Source: Neobacillus sp. YX16
GTDB lineage: Bacteria > Bacillota > Bacilli > Bacillales > Cytobacillaceae
NCBI RefSeq assembly: GCF_030123505.1
Contig: NZ_CP126115.1
Coordinates: forward strand, 2,494,001-2,558,000
DNA: 64,000 nt
Reading direction: 5' to 3'
The stretch's first letter is position 1, and each line of letters opens with the position of its first letter. Both the position numbers and the translations under genes were made by a program. The notes beneath the pieces are model-generated. The model saw only the letters and a list, made by a program, of their open reading frames with translations. It was not told the DNA's origin and did no database searches. Of this stretch, positions 35,691 to 44,762 are shown one piece after another.

Positions 35691-36575
35691 TTATTCAACA
35701 ATTACGGTTCCTTTAAACATATTCATTCCACAGCTAAAGGTGTATTCACCCTCTTTATCAGGTGTAAAGGTTAACTTGGTTGTACCTGCCTTTAGGTTAA
35801 CGTTATTTAAATCAAAATCAGGCATCATGAAGGTAGAAAAACAGCTATTATCACCTGGATTTGTAATATTTAATTCCACTGGCACTCCTTTTTTTACTTT
35901 AATAACATTTGGGGTGTAGCCAGTTGGTGTAATCATCATTTCAATTTTGGGATTGGTTTCCTTCGTAATATCTAGTTCTGTCTTTTTGGCTGAGTTACTT
36001 GTATTATTCTCTTCTGTTTGAGCGGCTTCGCTTTCACCAGGAATTTTAACCAAGTCACTGCTATATAAAAACAAGAATAAGGCAATGAGTACTAACCCAG
36101 CGGATAAGATATTAAATGGAGAAATTCCTTTTGTATCCAGTGTAAGTTTTCCATTTGTGCCTACAATAATGAATATTAGGACAAGGCCAAGAATAATAAC
36201 ATACACACCTAGTAATATTCCTAATATAATGGTTGGGTTATCGAACTGAAGAATTGCCCCCAATAGAGCACCCATTATTCCACTCACGACCCCAGTGGCT
36301 GACCCAGTCAAAATGGCAAGGATTCCTATCGGCTGACCAGCGATAAAACCAAGGATAAAGCCTATTAACATACCAAATCCAACAGGGAAAAATAATTCGC
36401 CTGAAAGTATACCGCTAATATAGCCAGCTAATAGTCCACTCATCATGGTTAGTACCATTACGACTATCAGGCCAGATAAGTTTGCTAGCTTATTTTTGTT
36501 CCGATGTAAAAGGAAAATAGAAGATCCAGTCAATAAACACATAATCACTATAGTGAAAATTGATAACATATACAT
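35691..36575 (-). CDS. Membrane protein with a C-terminal cupredoxin domain
   Basis: The 294-residue protein has an N-terminal helix, a run of Gly-rich membrane segments to about residue 175, then a linker and a cupredoxin-like domain (about 210-294) with ITNPGDNSCFSTFMMPDF and, at the end, YTFSCGMNMFKGTVIVE. The likely copper ligands are two Cys and a Met; no His is seen in the expected positions. It probably faces outwards and binds or moves copper. It has no copper ATPase nearby. The role is inferred from the fold only. Confidence 0.75.
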   Translation of the reverse strand: MYMLSIFTIVIMCLLTGSSIFLLHRNKNKLANLSGLIVVMVLTMMSGLLAGYISGILSGELFFPVGFGMLIGFILGFIAGQPIGILAILTGSATGVVSGIMGALLGAILQFDNPTIILGILLGVYVIILGLVLIFIIVGTNGKLTLDTKGISPFNILSAGLVLIALFLFLYSSDLVKIPGESEAAQTEENNTSNSAKKTELDITKETNPKIEMMITPTGYTPNVIKVKKGVPVELNITNPGDNSCFSTFMMPDFDLNNVNLKAGTTKLTFTPDKEGEYTFSCGMNMFKGTVIVE

Positions 36576-36715
36576 TTAAAAAACTCCCTAAAGTTAATAA
36601 ACAACATATGTAAATTATAAATGCAATGTATTGTATTTTTAGAGACTTTTATGAACGTTTAATGAACTTAGAGAAAAATAAAAAAGACGTCAGTAACGTC
36701 CGGTTAAATAGGGCA

Positions 36716-36850
36716 TTATTCTTTCTTTTCATGATCTAATGAATTTTTATAGATTCTTTTTAAGGCTTCATTTTGCATTTTCATAAGTTCCAGTAAGTAT
36801 TGCTTTTCTTCCTCTTCCTGTTCTACCTCATTCTTTTCTTCGTTTTTCAA
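36716..36850 (-). CDS. Small acidic/lysine-rich coiled-coil protein (44 residues)
   Basis: The TTG start at 36850 is preceded by GAGGTG six bases away. It reads MKNEEKNEVEQEEEEKQY and continues with a Leu-spaced helix to DHEKKE. An upstream ATG at 36856 lies too close to the ribosome site. No family known to me. The composition (Glu/Lys) and a good site make it a plausible real small gene. Confidence 0.5.
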   Translation of the reverse strand: MKNEEKNEVEQEEEEKQYLLELMKMQNEALKRIYKNSLDHEKKE

Positions 36851-36989
36851 GAACATCACCTCATTTACATAATTGTAACCTAAATAGTGGTTAAGAATAA
36901 AGATATGGAGAAATGAAAGTCAGAATAATTTTCCATAATAATATTTGACATTTTTGTATCTGAAATATATAATTTTGAAAAATAGTATT

Positions 36990-37226
36990 GAAACTGTGAT
37001 GAGGATTAGTAAAATGTAAATGGTCTTACAAAGAGAGGAAACCATTGGTGGAAGGTTTCTTAAGACAAACATTTGAACCTGCCTCGGAGTTCTGTATCGG
37101 ATCATTTTGTTGAAGATACATGCGGATAAAATCCGTTATCATGTCGAGAGTATAAAGCATTTGCTTTATGAATTTAGGGTGGTATCGCCAGGTCTTGGTC
37201 CCTTTTTGGGGCCAAGGCCTTTTTAT
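36990..37226 (+). ncRNA. T-box leader of proS (proline, CCU specifier)
   Basis: The T-box AGGGTGGTATCGCC is at 37176-37189. Upstream, a stem I region contains AGAGAGGAAACCATTGGTGG, and GAA-CCT at 37075-37080 gives CCU as the specifier, a proline codon, matching the downstream gene. A terminator follows. Uncharged tRNA-Pro pairing here would let proS be read. Confidence 0.88.
37190..37226 (+). terminator. T-box terminator of the proS leader
   Basis: AGGTCTTGGTCCC pairs with GGGGCCAAGGCCT around TTTTT, followed by TTTTT. The T-box bases overlap its left side, as needed for a switch. Confidence 0.85.
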
Positions 37227-37252
37227 ATTCAAAAAAATAATGAGGTGTCAAA

Positions 37253-38683
37253 ATGGCTAAGGAATTTGTAAAAGATGTTACCAGCATGGATGAGGATTTC
37301 GCCCAATGGTATACCGATGTAGTAACAAAAGCAGACTTAATTGATTATTCAAGTGTACGTGGATCGATGATTATTCGACCTTATGGGTATGCCCTTTGGG
37401 ATAATATAAAAAATGAATTAGACCGCCGGATCAAAGAAACAGGGCATGAAAATGTCTATATGCCTTTGTTTATTCCAGAAAGCTTATTGCAAAAAGAAAA
37501 GGATCATGTTGAAGGCTTTGCACCAGAAGTAGCATGGGTTACACATGGCGGTTCTGAGGAACTTGCAGAACGATTAGTTGTTCGCCCTACATCTGAAGTT
37601 CTTTTTTGTGAGCACTATAGCCATATCATCCATTCTTACAGGGACTTACCAAAACTCTACAACCAATGGGCAAACGTGGTCCGCTGGGAAAAAACAACCC
37701 GTCCTTTCTTACGGACATTAGAGTTTTTATGGCAGGAAGGTCATACAGCACATGCAACGGATGAAGAGGCAATGGAAGAAACCATTAAAATGCTGAATGT
37801 ATATGCAGCGATTTGTGAAGAGATTCTTGCAATTCCAGTAGTAAAAGGGCAGAAGACGGAAAAAGAAAAATTTGCAGGTGCGAAAGCTACTTTTACAATT
37901 GAAAGCTTAATGCATGATGGAAAAGCACTACAGTCAGGAACTTCCCACCACTTTGGTACAGGGTTTGCGGAAGCATTCAATATCCAATATACCGATAAAG
38001 AAGGAAAGCTTCAGTATGTTCACCAAACATCATGGGGCTTTACAACAAGAATCATTGGAGCCTTAATTATGGTCCATGGTGATGATCGTGGTCTAGTGAT
38101 TCCTCCAAAAGCTGCGCCAACTCAGGTTATGATTGTGCCAATTGCACAGCATAAAGAAGGAGTTCTTGATTTTGCTTATGAGTTGAAAAAGTCTCTATCA
38201 AACGTTGCGCGTGTAGATATCGATGCAAGCGATAAAAAGCCAGGCTGGAAATTCAATGAGTACGAAATGAAGGGTATCCCAGTTCGTTTGGAAGTTGGAC
38301 CAAAAGATATTGAAAACAAGCAGGTTGTGTTAGTGAGAAGGGATACATTGGAAAAAGTATTCGTTCCATTGGCTGAACTTGAAACAAAGCTTGCAGAATT
38401 ACTCGATGACATTCAATCGAATTTATATAATAAAGCATTGAACCACCGTGAAGAAAGAACATCCGTGGCTGTGACGCTTCCTGAATTAAAGGAAAATCTT
38501 GAAGCGAAACCAGGCTTTATTAAAGCAATGTGGTGCGGTGAACTCGCGTGTGAGGAGAAAATCAAAGAAGATACAACAGCAACATCAAGATGTATCCCAT
38601 TTGAACAAGAACAAGTTTCAACTACATGTGTATGTTGCGGTAAAGAAGCTGACAAAATGGTTTACTGGGCAAAAGCATACTAA
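37253..38683 (+). CDS. proS: Prolyl-tRNA synthetase, short class II type (ProS)
   Basis: The 476-residue enzyme is of the archaeal/eukaryal-like short type, lacking the editing INS domain of the usual bacterial form. Class II motifs are visible: [11 protein letters not shown] (motif 1 region), [33 protein letters not shown] (motif 2) and [19 protein letters not shown] (motif 3). A C-terminal zinc-binding tail carries [17 protein letters not shown] and CVCCG. The start follows GAGGTG. It charges tRNA-Pro and is controlled by the T-box. Confidence 0.95.
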   Translation: MAKEFVKDVTSMDEDFAQWYTDVVTKADLIDYSSVRGSMIIRPYGYALWDNIKNELDRRIKETGHENVYMPLFIPESLLQKEKDHVEGFAPEVAWVTHGGSEELAERLVVRPTSEVLFCEHYSHIIHSYRDLPKLYNQWANVVRWEKTTRPFLRTLEFLWQEGHTAHATDEEAMEETIKMLNVYAAICEEILAIPVVKGQKTEKEKFAGAKATFTIESLMHDGKALQSGTSHHFGTGFAEAFNIQYTDKEGKLQYVHQTSWGFTTRIIGALIMVHGDDRGLVIPPKAAPTQVMIVPIAQHKEGVLDFAYELKKSLSNVARVDIDASDKKPGWKFNEYEMKGIPVRLEVGPKDIENKQVVLVRRDTLEKVFVPLAELETKLAELLDDIQSNLYNKALNHREERTSVAVTLPELKENLEAKPGFIKAMWCGELACEEKIKEDTTATSRCIPFEQEQVSTTCVCCGKEADKMVYWAKAY

Positions 38684-38693
38684 TATGATTTTT

Positions 38694-38723
38694 AGACTCT
38701 TCCTTATTGGAGGGGTCTTTTAT
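38694..38723 (+). terminator. Terminator of proS
   Basis: AGACTCTTCC pairs with GGAGGGGTCT around TTATT, followed by TTTTATT. Confidence 0.75.
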
Positions 38724-38740
38724 TAATAGACCCTTATGAA

Positions 38741-39052
38741 GCCCGAAATCAAAAGAAAATTGAAATAGTGGTAACCAAGAAAGGCTCTTGATGCCCGAAA
38801 TCAAAAGAAAACTGAAATAGTGGTAACCAAGAGGGTCTCTTGATTCCCAAAGTTAAAAGAAATCTGAAGAAGTGGTAACCAAGAGGGGCCATTGATGCCC
38901 AAAATCAAAGGAAATCTGAAGAAGTGGTAACCAAGAAACGTTCATGAATCCCAAAATTAAGGAGAAAATGAAAAAGTGATCCTCATGAAGGTTTTATGAA
39001 GCCCAAAGTCGAAAAAGAAATGTGAAAATGGACTTCATGAAAATCCATAGTT
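38741..39052. repeat. Six tandem copies of a 52-bp degenerate repeat
   Basis: Units begin at 38741, 38793, 38845, 38897, 38949 and 39001, an exact 52-base period. The shared core is GCCCGAAATCAAAAGAAA, then a GAAATAGTGGTAACCAAGA part, then a CTTGAT or ATGAA joint to the next unit. Copies 1-4 are close and 5-6 diverged. The GTGGTAACC stands where GGTCACT is in the array at 5178, which has the same period, so the two look like one family. No coding frame fits, as 52 is not a multiple of three. Confidence 0.85.
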
Positions 39053-39070
39053 TCGAAAGGGGGAAACAAT

Positions 39071-39631
39071 TTGAAACCAATATTAAGAGAATTTCCAGAG
39101 GAGTTTACTACCGAGAGATTATTAATCCGAAAACCCAAACTAGGTGATGGCAAAGCGGTACACAAAGCCATACAAGCTTCACTTAATGAACTAAAACCGT
39201 GGATGCCATGGGCTCATACGAATCAAACAGAGGAGGATGTAGAAGCAAATATACGTGATAGTATTGCCAAGTTTATTACACGTGAGGATTTAAGATTACA
39301 TCTTTTAGATAAAGTAACTGGTGAATTTATTGGTTCATCAGGTTTACATCGAATAAACTGGGATATACCTAAGTTTGAAATTGGCTACTGGATTGATACA
39401 CGTCATTCTGGAAAGGGTTATATTACCGAGGCAGCTGAGGCCATCACGAGTTTTGCGTTTACAGAACTACATGCAAAACGTGTTGAAATCCGATGTGATT
39501 CTACTAATACAAGAAGCAGAGCCATACCAGAGAAATTAGGATTTACATTAGAGGGGATATTAAAAAATGATAGTCTGTCAGTAGGGACAAAGGACCCAAG
39601 AGATACCTGCGTTTTTGCAAAAACTATATAA
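39071..39631 (+). CDS. GNAT acetyltransferase (RimJ/RimL-like)
   Basis: The 186-residue protein has the RimJ/RimL layout: FTTERLLIRKPKLGDG at the N-terminus, a GEFIGSSGLHRINWDIPKFEIGYWI core, and an acetyl-CoA loop HSGKGYITEAAEAIT followed by RVEIRCDSTNTRSRAIPEKLGF. The TTG start at 39071 has an AAAGGGGG site. Substrate unknown. The repeat array lies immediately upstream, so it may be in the leader or promoter region. Confidence 0.87.
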   Translation: MKPILREFPEEFTTERLLIRKPKLGDGKAVHKAIQASLNELKPWMPWAHTNQTEEDVEANIRDSIAKFITREDLRLHLLDKVTGEFIGSSGLHRINWDIPKFEIGYWIDTRHSGKGYITEAAEAITSFAFTELHAKRVEIRCDSTNTRSRAIPEKLGFTLEGILKNDSLSVGTKDPRDTCVFAKTI

Positions 39632-39651
39632 TAAATGAAGCTATTAATTAG

Positions 39652-39694
39652 AAAGAGGTTTCCCGCCAGTTAGGTTGTGTGGACCTCTTTTTTT
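39652..39694 (+). terminator. Terminator of the acetyltransferase gene
   Basis: AAAGAGGT pairs with ACCTCTTT with a long loop and a seven-T tail. Confidence 0.6.
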
Positions 39695-39794
39695 AGTGCA
39701 ATAAAGAGTATTAAATGTTTTACAATTTAATACTTATTTTTATCCACTATAGTATAATTATGGAAGTTGGTAGAACTTTGAAAGGGGATAGATC

Positions 39795-40460
39795 ATGACG
39801 ACAATTAGTTTATTGAAAAAGACTGCCGGAGTTATTTTAGAAAAGAAGAAACTTACGAACGTGGTAGCTAGAGTTGGTTTAATTTTAGACATTTCTGGTT
39901 CAATGAGAACACTGTATAAGAATGGGACTGTACAAAAAGTTGTAGAGAGAATTTTAGCTGTTGCCAATCAGTTTGATGATGATGGAGCACTTGATGTATG
40001 GGTTTATGATAATGAATTTTCTCGGTTAAAGTCAGTAACAGAAAGAGATTTTGTTAATTATGTAGATGAGTATATTTTAAGTAACGATTTAATCCATAAA
40101 TTTGGTAGAAATGATGAACCCCCAGTAATGGAGGATGTAATTAATAAATATACGGTTGAACAACCAGAGAAGGTTCCAACATTTATAGTGTTTATCAATG
40201 ATGGCGGTTGTAAGAGAACGATTAAAAAGCCAATAGTTGAATCCTCCAATAAACCAATTTTTTGGCAGTTTGTCGGTATTGGTGATTCTAACTTTGAAGT
40301 GCTTGAAAAACTCGATACCATGGAAGGTCGTTTCGTAGATAATGCAAATTTCTTTCACATTAAGGATATTGAAAAAATATCCGATGAAGAATTGTATAAC
40401 AATCTGCTGAATGAGTTTCCTGATTGGCTACAAGAAGCAAAATCTAAGGGAATTCTGTAA
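39795..40460 (+). CDS. TerF-like von Willebrand factor A protein
   Basis: The 221-residue protein is a VWA domain with a MIDAS motif DISGSM near residue 36 and metal-binding Thr/Asp downstream (PTFIVFINDGG). The layout and the VWVYDNEF part resemble the TerF/TerY group of tellurite/stress proteins. The N-terminal part (LLKKTAGVILEKKKL) is the usual link. It is monocistronic. A TerD-TerB fusion is at 18462, so Ter proteins are scattered in this region. Confidence 0.8.
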   Translation: MTTISLLKKTAGVILEKKKLTNVVARVGLILDISGSMRTLYKNGTVQKVVERILAVANQFDDDGALDVWVYDNEFSRLKSVTERDFVNYVDEYILSNDLIHKFGRNDEPPVMEDVINKYTVEQPEKVPTFIVFINDGGCKRTIKKPIVESSNKPIFWQFVGIGDSNFEVLEKLDTMEGRFVDNANFFHIKDIEKISDEELYNNLLNEFPDWLQEAKSKGIL

Positions 40461-40510
40461 GGTTAAGAAGGTACTTTAGGTCTAGGATAAAGTATCTAAA
40501 TATAACGGAA

Positions 40511-40526
40511 TGTGATTTAAATCACT
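40511..40526 (+). promoter_or_regulatory. FNR/CRP-type palindrome upstream of hmp
   Basis: TGTGATTTAAATCACT matches the FNR consensus TGTGA-N6-TCACA with one mismatch; GTGATTTAAATCAC is a perfect palindrome. Its centre is about 41-42 bases before a start inferred from TATAAT at 40548-40553, the classical activator position. Confidence 0.6.
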
Positions 40527-40593
40527 TACTCCTTGTGTGATATCTCATATAATCACTATATAAATAGTAATTACTACATAAGGAGTGTTAGTT

Positions 40594-41835
40594 TTGTTAA
40601 ATCAAAAAACAATCGAAATCATTAAATCAACGGTACCTGTTTTAGAAAAACACGGTGAAGCGATTACAACACGTTTTTATCAAATGATGTTTGGGAATCA
40701 TCCTGAATTATTAAATATCTTTAACCATGCAAACCAAAAACAGGGAAGACAACAAAGAGCGCTTGCGGGGACAGTCTATGCGGCAGCTCAATATATTGAT
40801 AATCTTGAAGCAATCCTTCCTGTGGTTAAGCAAATCGCTCATAAACATAGAAGTCTCGGGATTAAAGCAGAGCATTATCCGATTGTCGGTAAACACCTAT
40901 TATTAGCAATTAAAGATGTGCTCGGGGATGCTGCTACAGATGAGATTATCAATGCCTGGGGAGAGGCTTATGGGGTAATAGCAGATGTCTTTATCAGTGT
41001 TGAAGCAGAAATGTATGAGGAAGCCGAAAAACAACATGGTGGATGGGACGGTTTCCGTAGTTTTGTAGTTGACCGTAAAGTAAAAGATAGTGATGTTATT
41101 ACATCCTTCTATTTAAAACCAGTGGATAACAAGGAAATTGCTCAATTTCTACCAGGTCAATATATTAGCCTAAAACTTGAAATTGATGGGGAGGAGTTTA
41201 CCCATATCCGTCAATATAGCTTGTCTGATGCCCCTGGCAAAGATTATTACCGCATCAGCGTAAAACGTGAAGCCGGAACAGCCAACCCTGATGGAATGGT
41301 ATCAAATTACCTGCATGACGGTGTAACAGAAGGAGAAATCCTAAATATAAGTGCTCCAGCGGGAGACTTTTTCCTAGATATTGAAAAAAATACACCTGTA
41401 GTGTTATTAAGCGGTGGCGTAGGATTAACACCAATGTTAAGTATGTTGAAAACAGTAGTTGAAGTGCAGCCAGAAAGGAAGGTAACTTTCATACATGCGG
41501 CGGCAAATGGAAATGTCCATGCACTTAGAGATGAAGTAGAAACACTTGCTTCTAAGGACAATGTAAACTCATTCTTCTTTTATGATTCACCAACTGAAGA
41601 GGATCGTAAGAATAATACCTTCGATGTTGAAGGCTATGTAACACAAGAGTGGCTTGACAACAACATACCAAGTTTAGAGGCAGACTTCTATTTCTGTGGG
41701 CCACTACCATTTATGAAATCTATTAATAATTCTTTAAAGAATTTAGGAGTAAATGAAGATAGAATTCACTTTGAATTTTTTGGACCAAAAGACAGTTTAG
41801 AAGAAAGTGCGAAGAAAGAACCGGTTTCCGTTTAG
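40594..41835 (+). CDS. hmp: Flavohaemoglobin (NO dioxygenase)
   Basis: The 413-residue protein has an N-terminal globin ([22 protein letters not shown], with the haem His in [10 protein letters not shown]), then an FAD domain with [10 protein letters not shown] and a NAD domain with [15 protein letters not shown] and the end FCGPLPFM. It turns NO into nitrate using NADH. TTG 40594 eight bases from AGGAG gives the typical start; the GTG at 40585 is less likely. A terminator lies at its end. Confidence 0.94.
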   Translation: MLNQKTIEIIKSTVPVLEKHGEAITTRFYQMMFGNHPELLNIFNHANQKQGRQQRALAGTVYAAAQYIDNLEAILPVVKQIAHKHRSLGIKAEHYPIVGKHLLLAIKDVLGDAATDEIINAWGEAYGVIADVFISVEAEMYEEAEKQHGGWDGFRSFVVDRKVKDSDVITSFYLKPVDNKEIAQFLPGQYISLKLEIDGEEFTHIRQYSLSDAPGKDYYRISVKREAGTANPDGMVSNYLHDGVTEGEILNISAPAGDFFLDIEKNTPVVLLSGGVGLTPMLSMLKTVVEVQPERKVTFIHAAANGNVHALRDEVETLASKDNVNSFFFYDSPTEEDRKNNTFDVEGYVTQEWLDNNIPSLEADFYFCGPLPFMKSINNSLKNLGVNEDRIHFEFFGPKDSLEESAKKEPVSV

Positions 41836-41850
41836 GAAATCGGTTTTTTT
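41820..41850 (+). terminator. Terminator of hmp (overlaps its last codons)
   Basis: ACCGGTTTCC pairs with GGAAATCGGT around GTTTA, followed by TTTTTTT. Confidence 0.8.
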
Positions 41851-41925
41851 ATGGATTGAAAGTTTGATTCAGCCAATAATTGTGATTAAATAAAAGGTAG
41901 AAATCGCCAGAAAGGATGAAGCTTT

Positions 41926-42702
41926 TTGAATAAGAATGTCATAAGGTCGGTAACCATGGTATCAGTATTTTTTTGCCTCCTCTGGCTGATTGGACTTGGG
42001 TGGGCAGTATCCGAATATTATGCAGGCAAGCCCGATAAAATCCCAGAGAAAAACGTTATTGAAAAAAAAGCAGAGAAAAAAGATGAAATGCATATTGTTG
42101 CCTTAGGTGATTCCTTAACAAGAGGAACAGGTGATGAAACCGGAAAAGGCTATGTTGGTGTCCTTATGGATGAAATAAAGGAAAAATCAAAGCAGGAAGT
42201 GCGGTTAACAAATTTAGGTATTAGCGGACAAAGGTCTGACCAGCTAAGGCAGCAAATTCAGCAAACAGAAGTCCAGCGGCAAATTCAAACAGCAGATATG
42301 GTTTTAGTCACAATGGGCGGCAATGATTTGTTCAGGGGTGGACAAGGGTTATTTGAATCTAATCCAGAAGACATTACTGAAATTGAGAAGAAATTCCTTG
42401 AGAACATGAATTTTATTTTCCAGCAGATTCGGGCAAGTAATCCAAATGCAAATGTTTTCTTCGTTGGCCTATATAACCCATTTATTGACTTAGAAGAGGG
42501 AAAAGAGATGTCAAAAGTAGTTCGTCATTGGAATTATCAGAGTGCGGAATTAAGTGCCACTTTCCCAAAGATTGTATTTGTACCAACATTTGATCTTTTT
42601 GAGCTAAAGGTCAATGATTATCTATATACTGACAAGTTTCACCCAAATACAAAAGGGTACCGTTTAATAGCTGAACGAGTGGCTTCATTGCTTACTTGGT
42701 AA
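41926..42702 (+). CDS. SGNH/GDSL esterase, membrane-anchored (YpmR-like)
   Basis: The 258-residue protein has one N-terminal membrane anchor, then an SGNH hydrolase core: ALGDSLTRGTGDETG (Ser), NLGISGQRSDQLR (Gly), TMGGNDLF (Asn) and DKFHPNTKGY (Asp and His). The substrate is likely a lipid or ester outside the cell. The TTG start at 41926 follows AAAGGATG. It lies 14 bases from the ABC exporter genes and is likely in the same operon. Confidence 0.87.
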   Translation: MNKNVIRSVTMVSVFFCLLWLIGLGWAVSEYYAGKPDKIPEKNVIEKKAEKKDEMHIVALGDSLTRGTGDETGKGYVGVLMDEIKEKSKQEVRLTNLGISGQRSDQLRQQIQQTEVQRQIQTADMVLVTMGGNDLFRGGQGLFESNPEDITEIEKKFLENMNFIFQQIRASNPNANVFFVGLYNPFIDLEEGKEMSKVVRHWNYQSAELSATFPKIVFVPTFDLFELKVNDYLYTDKFHPNTKGYRLIAERVASLLTW

Positions 42703-42716
42703 GGAGACCGGCGAAG

Positions 42717-43628
42717 ATGGAGAAAATAACTTTATCTGTACATAATTTGAAAAAAACAATCGGCAAAAAAGAAATAATTAAAGGTATTAGTTTTGATTTA
42801 AAAGAAGGCGAGGTATTTGGATTCTTAGGTCCAAATGGTGCCGGTAAAACGACGACTATCCGGATGTTAGTAGGATTAATCAAACCTACTTCAGGAAGCA
42901 TTCAGATTGGCGGCTATAACATTGAAGAAAACTTCGAGGAAGCAATGAAACATCTCGGCTGTATTGTTGAAAATCCTGAATTATATCCGTATTTATCTGG
43001 TTATGATAATCTGCTGCATTTTGCGAATATGCTTGAAGGGATTGGCAAAGAGCGAATCGGTGAAGTGACGGAGCTTGTGGGACTAAAAGATCGAATTCAC
43101 GATAGAGTAAAAACCTATTCACTTGGAATGAGACAAAGACTGGGGATTGCACAGGCGCTATTAGGAAGACCCAAGGTATTAATTCTTGATGAACCAACGA
43201 ATGGGTTAGATCCTGCTGGAATTAGAGAAATGAGGGAGTTTATTCGGTTCCTTGCTGAAGATGAAGGACTGAGTGTTCTTGTTTCTAGCCATCTATTAAG
43301 TGAAATTCAATTACTTTGCGACCGAGTGGCGATTATTTCTAGAGGAACCGTGATTAAAACGGATTCTGTTCATAACTTGTTATCAAATAGAGAACGAGTT
43401 GTATGGCGTTTCCATCCAATAGAGGAGGGTAAGCAGGTTTTACGTTCCTTCACAACCATTGAAGAAAGAGAAGATGGGTCCATTTCGACGGAATATGATG
43501 AGATAAAAGCAGCAGAGTGGAATAAAATGCTTGTGGAAGCAGGTATATCTGTGACTGAAATGAATCGTAAAATGCCTGTATTGGAAGATTTGTTCCTCGA
43601 GTTAACGGGGGGTGATTCTATTGAATAA
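42717..43628 (+). CDS. ABC transporter ATP-binding protein
   Basis: The 303-residue ATPase has Walker A GPNGAGKTTTIRML, Q-loop region GCIVENPELYPYLSG, signature YSLGMRQRLGIAQALL, Walker B VLILDEPTNGLDP and H-loop VLVSSHLLSE. The type is that of drug or bacteriocin exporters (CcmA/BcrA-like). ATG 42717 follows AAGGAGA; the longer frame from 42696 overlaps the esterase gene. It overlaps the permease gene by eight bases. Confidence 0.92.
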   Translation: MEKITLSVHNLKKTIGKKEIIKGISFDLKEGEVFGFLGPNGAGKTTTIRMLVGLIKPTSGSIQIGGYNIEENFEEAMKHLGCIVENPELYPYLSGYDNLLHFANMLEGIGKERIGEVTELVGLKDRIHDRVKTYSLGMRQRLGIAQALLGRPKVLILDEPTNGLDPAGIREMREFIRFLAEDEGLSVLVSSHLLSEIQLLCDRVAIISRGTVIKTDSVHNLLSNRERVVWRFHPIEEGKQVLRSFTTIEEREDGSISTEYDEIKAAEWNKMLVEAGISVTEMNRKMPVLEDLFLELTGGDSIE

Positions 43629-44601
43629 GCTGATTCAAAATGAAATGATGAAGCTGATTGCCAAAAAGCGCTTAGTTGTAATAGCCATTATTATTGGCAT
43701 TCTGGTAGCTATGTTTACCTATGCCCAATATAAAGAGGTTGAAAGACAAAGAGAAAAGTTAGGAACCGACGATTGGCGGACGATGATCCAGCAAACCATT
43801 ATTGACCAGCAAAACCGAATTAGCAGCGCTCGTATTTCGGATGAATGGAAAAAACAACTGCAAATTGCCTTGCAGCAAAATCAATATTATTTAGATCACG
43901 ACATTAACCCCTCTGAGCCTGGTGCTCCTACCTTTATGAGGATTTTTTTAGAGAATTCAATTGAACTATTTATCCCTTTGATGGTGATGGTAATTGCCAG
44001 TGATATTGTATCCTCTGAGCATAGTCAAGGCTCGATTAAGTTACTATTAACGCGGCCAGTTAAAAGGTGGAAAGTCCTTCTGAGTAAATATATAAGTTTA
44101 ACTTTTGCGATCTCTTTAATTGTAGCTATAGCCGGAATTCTCTCATATGGTATTTCAGGATTGGTGTTTGGTTATCAAGGGTGGGGAGCACCCGTATTGA
44201 CTGGTTTTAGTGTGAGTGATGCAGGTTTAAATACCGCCAGCGTGAAGTTAATCAATCAATGGCAGTTTCTATTAATGGATTTTGGACTTGTATGGTTTGT
44301 GGCGATTGTCGTTGGGACTCTTTCCTTCATGCTATCTGTTTTAATTCGCAGTACGGCTGCTGGCATGGGTGTTATGCTGGCTGCCCTAATTTCAGGTGCG
44401 ATTCTTAGCAATATGGTTTCGTCGTGGGAGTCAGCTAAGTATTTCTTTATGGTGAATTTAAAGCTAACAAACTATATGAATGGTAACCCGCCGCCAATTG
44501 AAGGGATGACATTGTCATTTTCAATGTTGGTTCTACTTGTGTGGTGGGCGATTGGATTATTTGTTTCATTCTTTGTATTTACCAAAAAGGATGTATATTA
44601 A
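43621..44601 (+). CDS. ABC-2 type permease
   Basis: The 326-residue membrane partner of the ATPase has an N-terminal helix, a large outer loop to about residue 110, then five helices (AGMGVMLAALISGAI and later). It includes the ABC-2 segment IASDIVSSEHSQGSIKLLLTRPVKRW. TTG 43621 follows GGGGGGTGA with good spacing; GTG 43612 is possible. The exported substrate is unknown. Confidence 0.87.
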   Translation: MNKLIQNEMMKLIAKKRLVVIAIIIGILVAMFTYAQYKEVERQREKLGTDDWRTMIQQTIIDQQNRISSARISDEWKKQLQIALQQNQYYLDHDINPSEPGAPTFMRIFLENSIELFIPLMVMVIASDIVSSEHSQGSIKLLLTRPVKRWKVLLSKYISLTFAISLIVAIAGILSYGISGLVFGYQGWGAPVLTGFSVSDAGLNTASVKLINQWQFLLMDFGLVWFVAIVVGTLSFMLSVLIRSTAAGMGVMLAALISGAILSNMVSSWESAKYFFMVNLKLTNYMNGNPPPIEGMTLSFSMLVLLVWWAIGLFVSFFVFTKKDVY

Positions 44602-44641
44602 GCCAATAAAAAAGATTTATTCATGCAAATAGGAAAATGAA

Positions 44642-44666
44642 AAAACCACCTGTAAAAGGTGGTTTT
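44642..44666 (+). terminator. Terminator after the ABC exporter
   Basis: AAAACCACC pairs with GGTGGTTTT. Confidence 0.75.
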
Positions 44667-44762
44667 GCTGCCTTAATTGGGGGATTAAGGCAATGATTCA
44701 ACAAGGGATATTCTATTCAATGGAAAGAAGGGGAGGGATTCCTTTTCCATAGGTTTAACCAA

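Noticed and set aside
36920..37232. Minus-strand frames across the proS leader
   Set aside because: They lie over the T-box RNA and have no ribosome site or codon pattern; the T-box explains the sequence.
38741..39052. CRISPR array
   Set aside because: The period is 52 but the variable part is not spacer-like; drift is spread over the whole unit and no cas gene is present.
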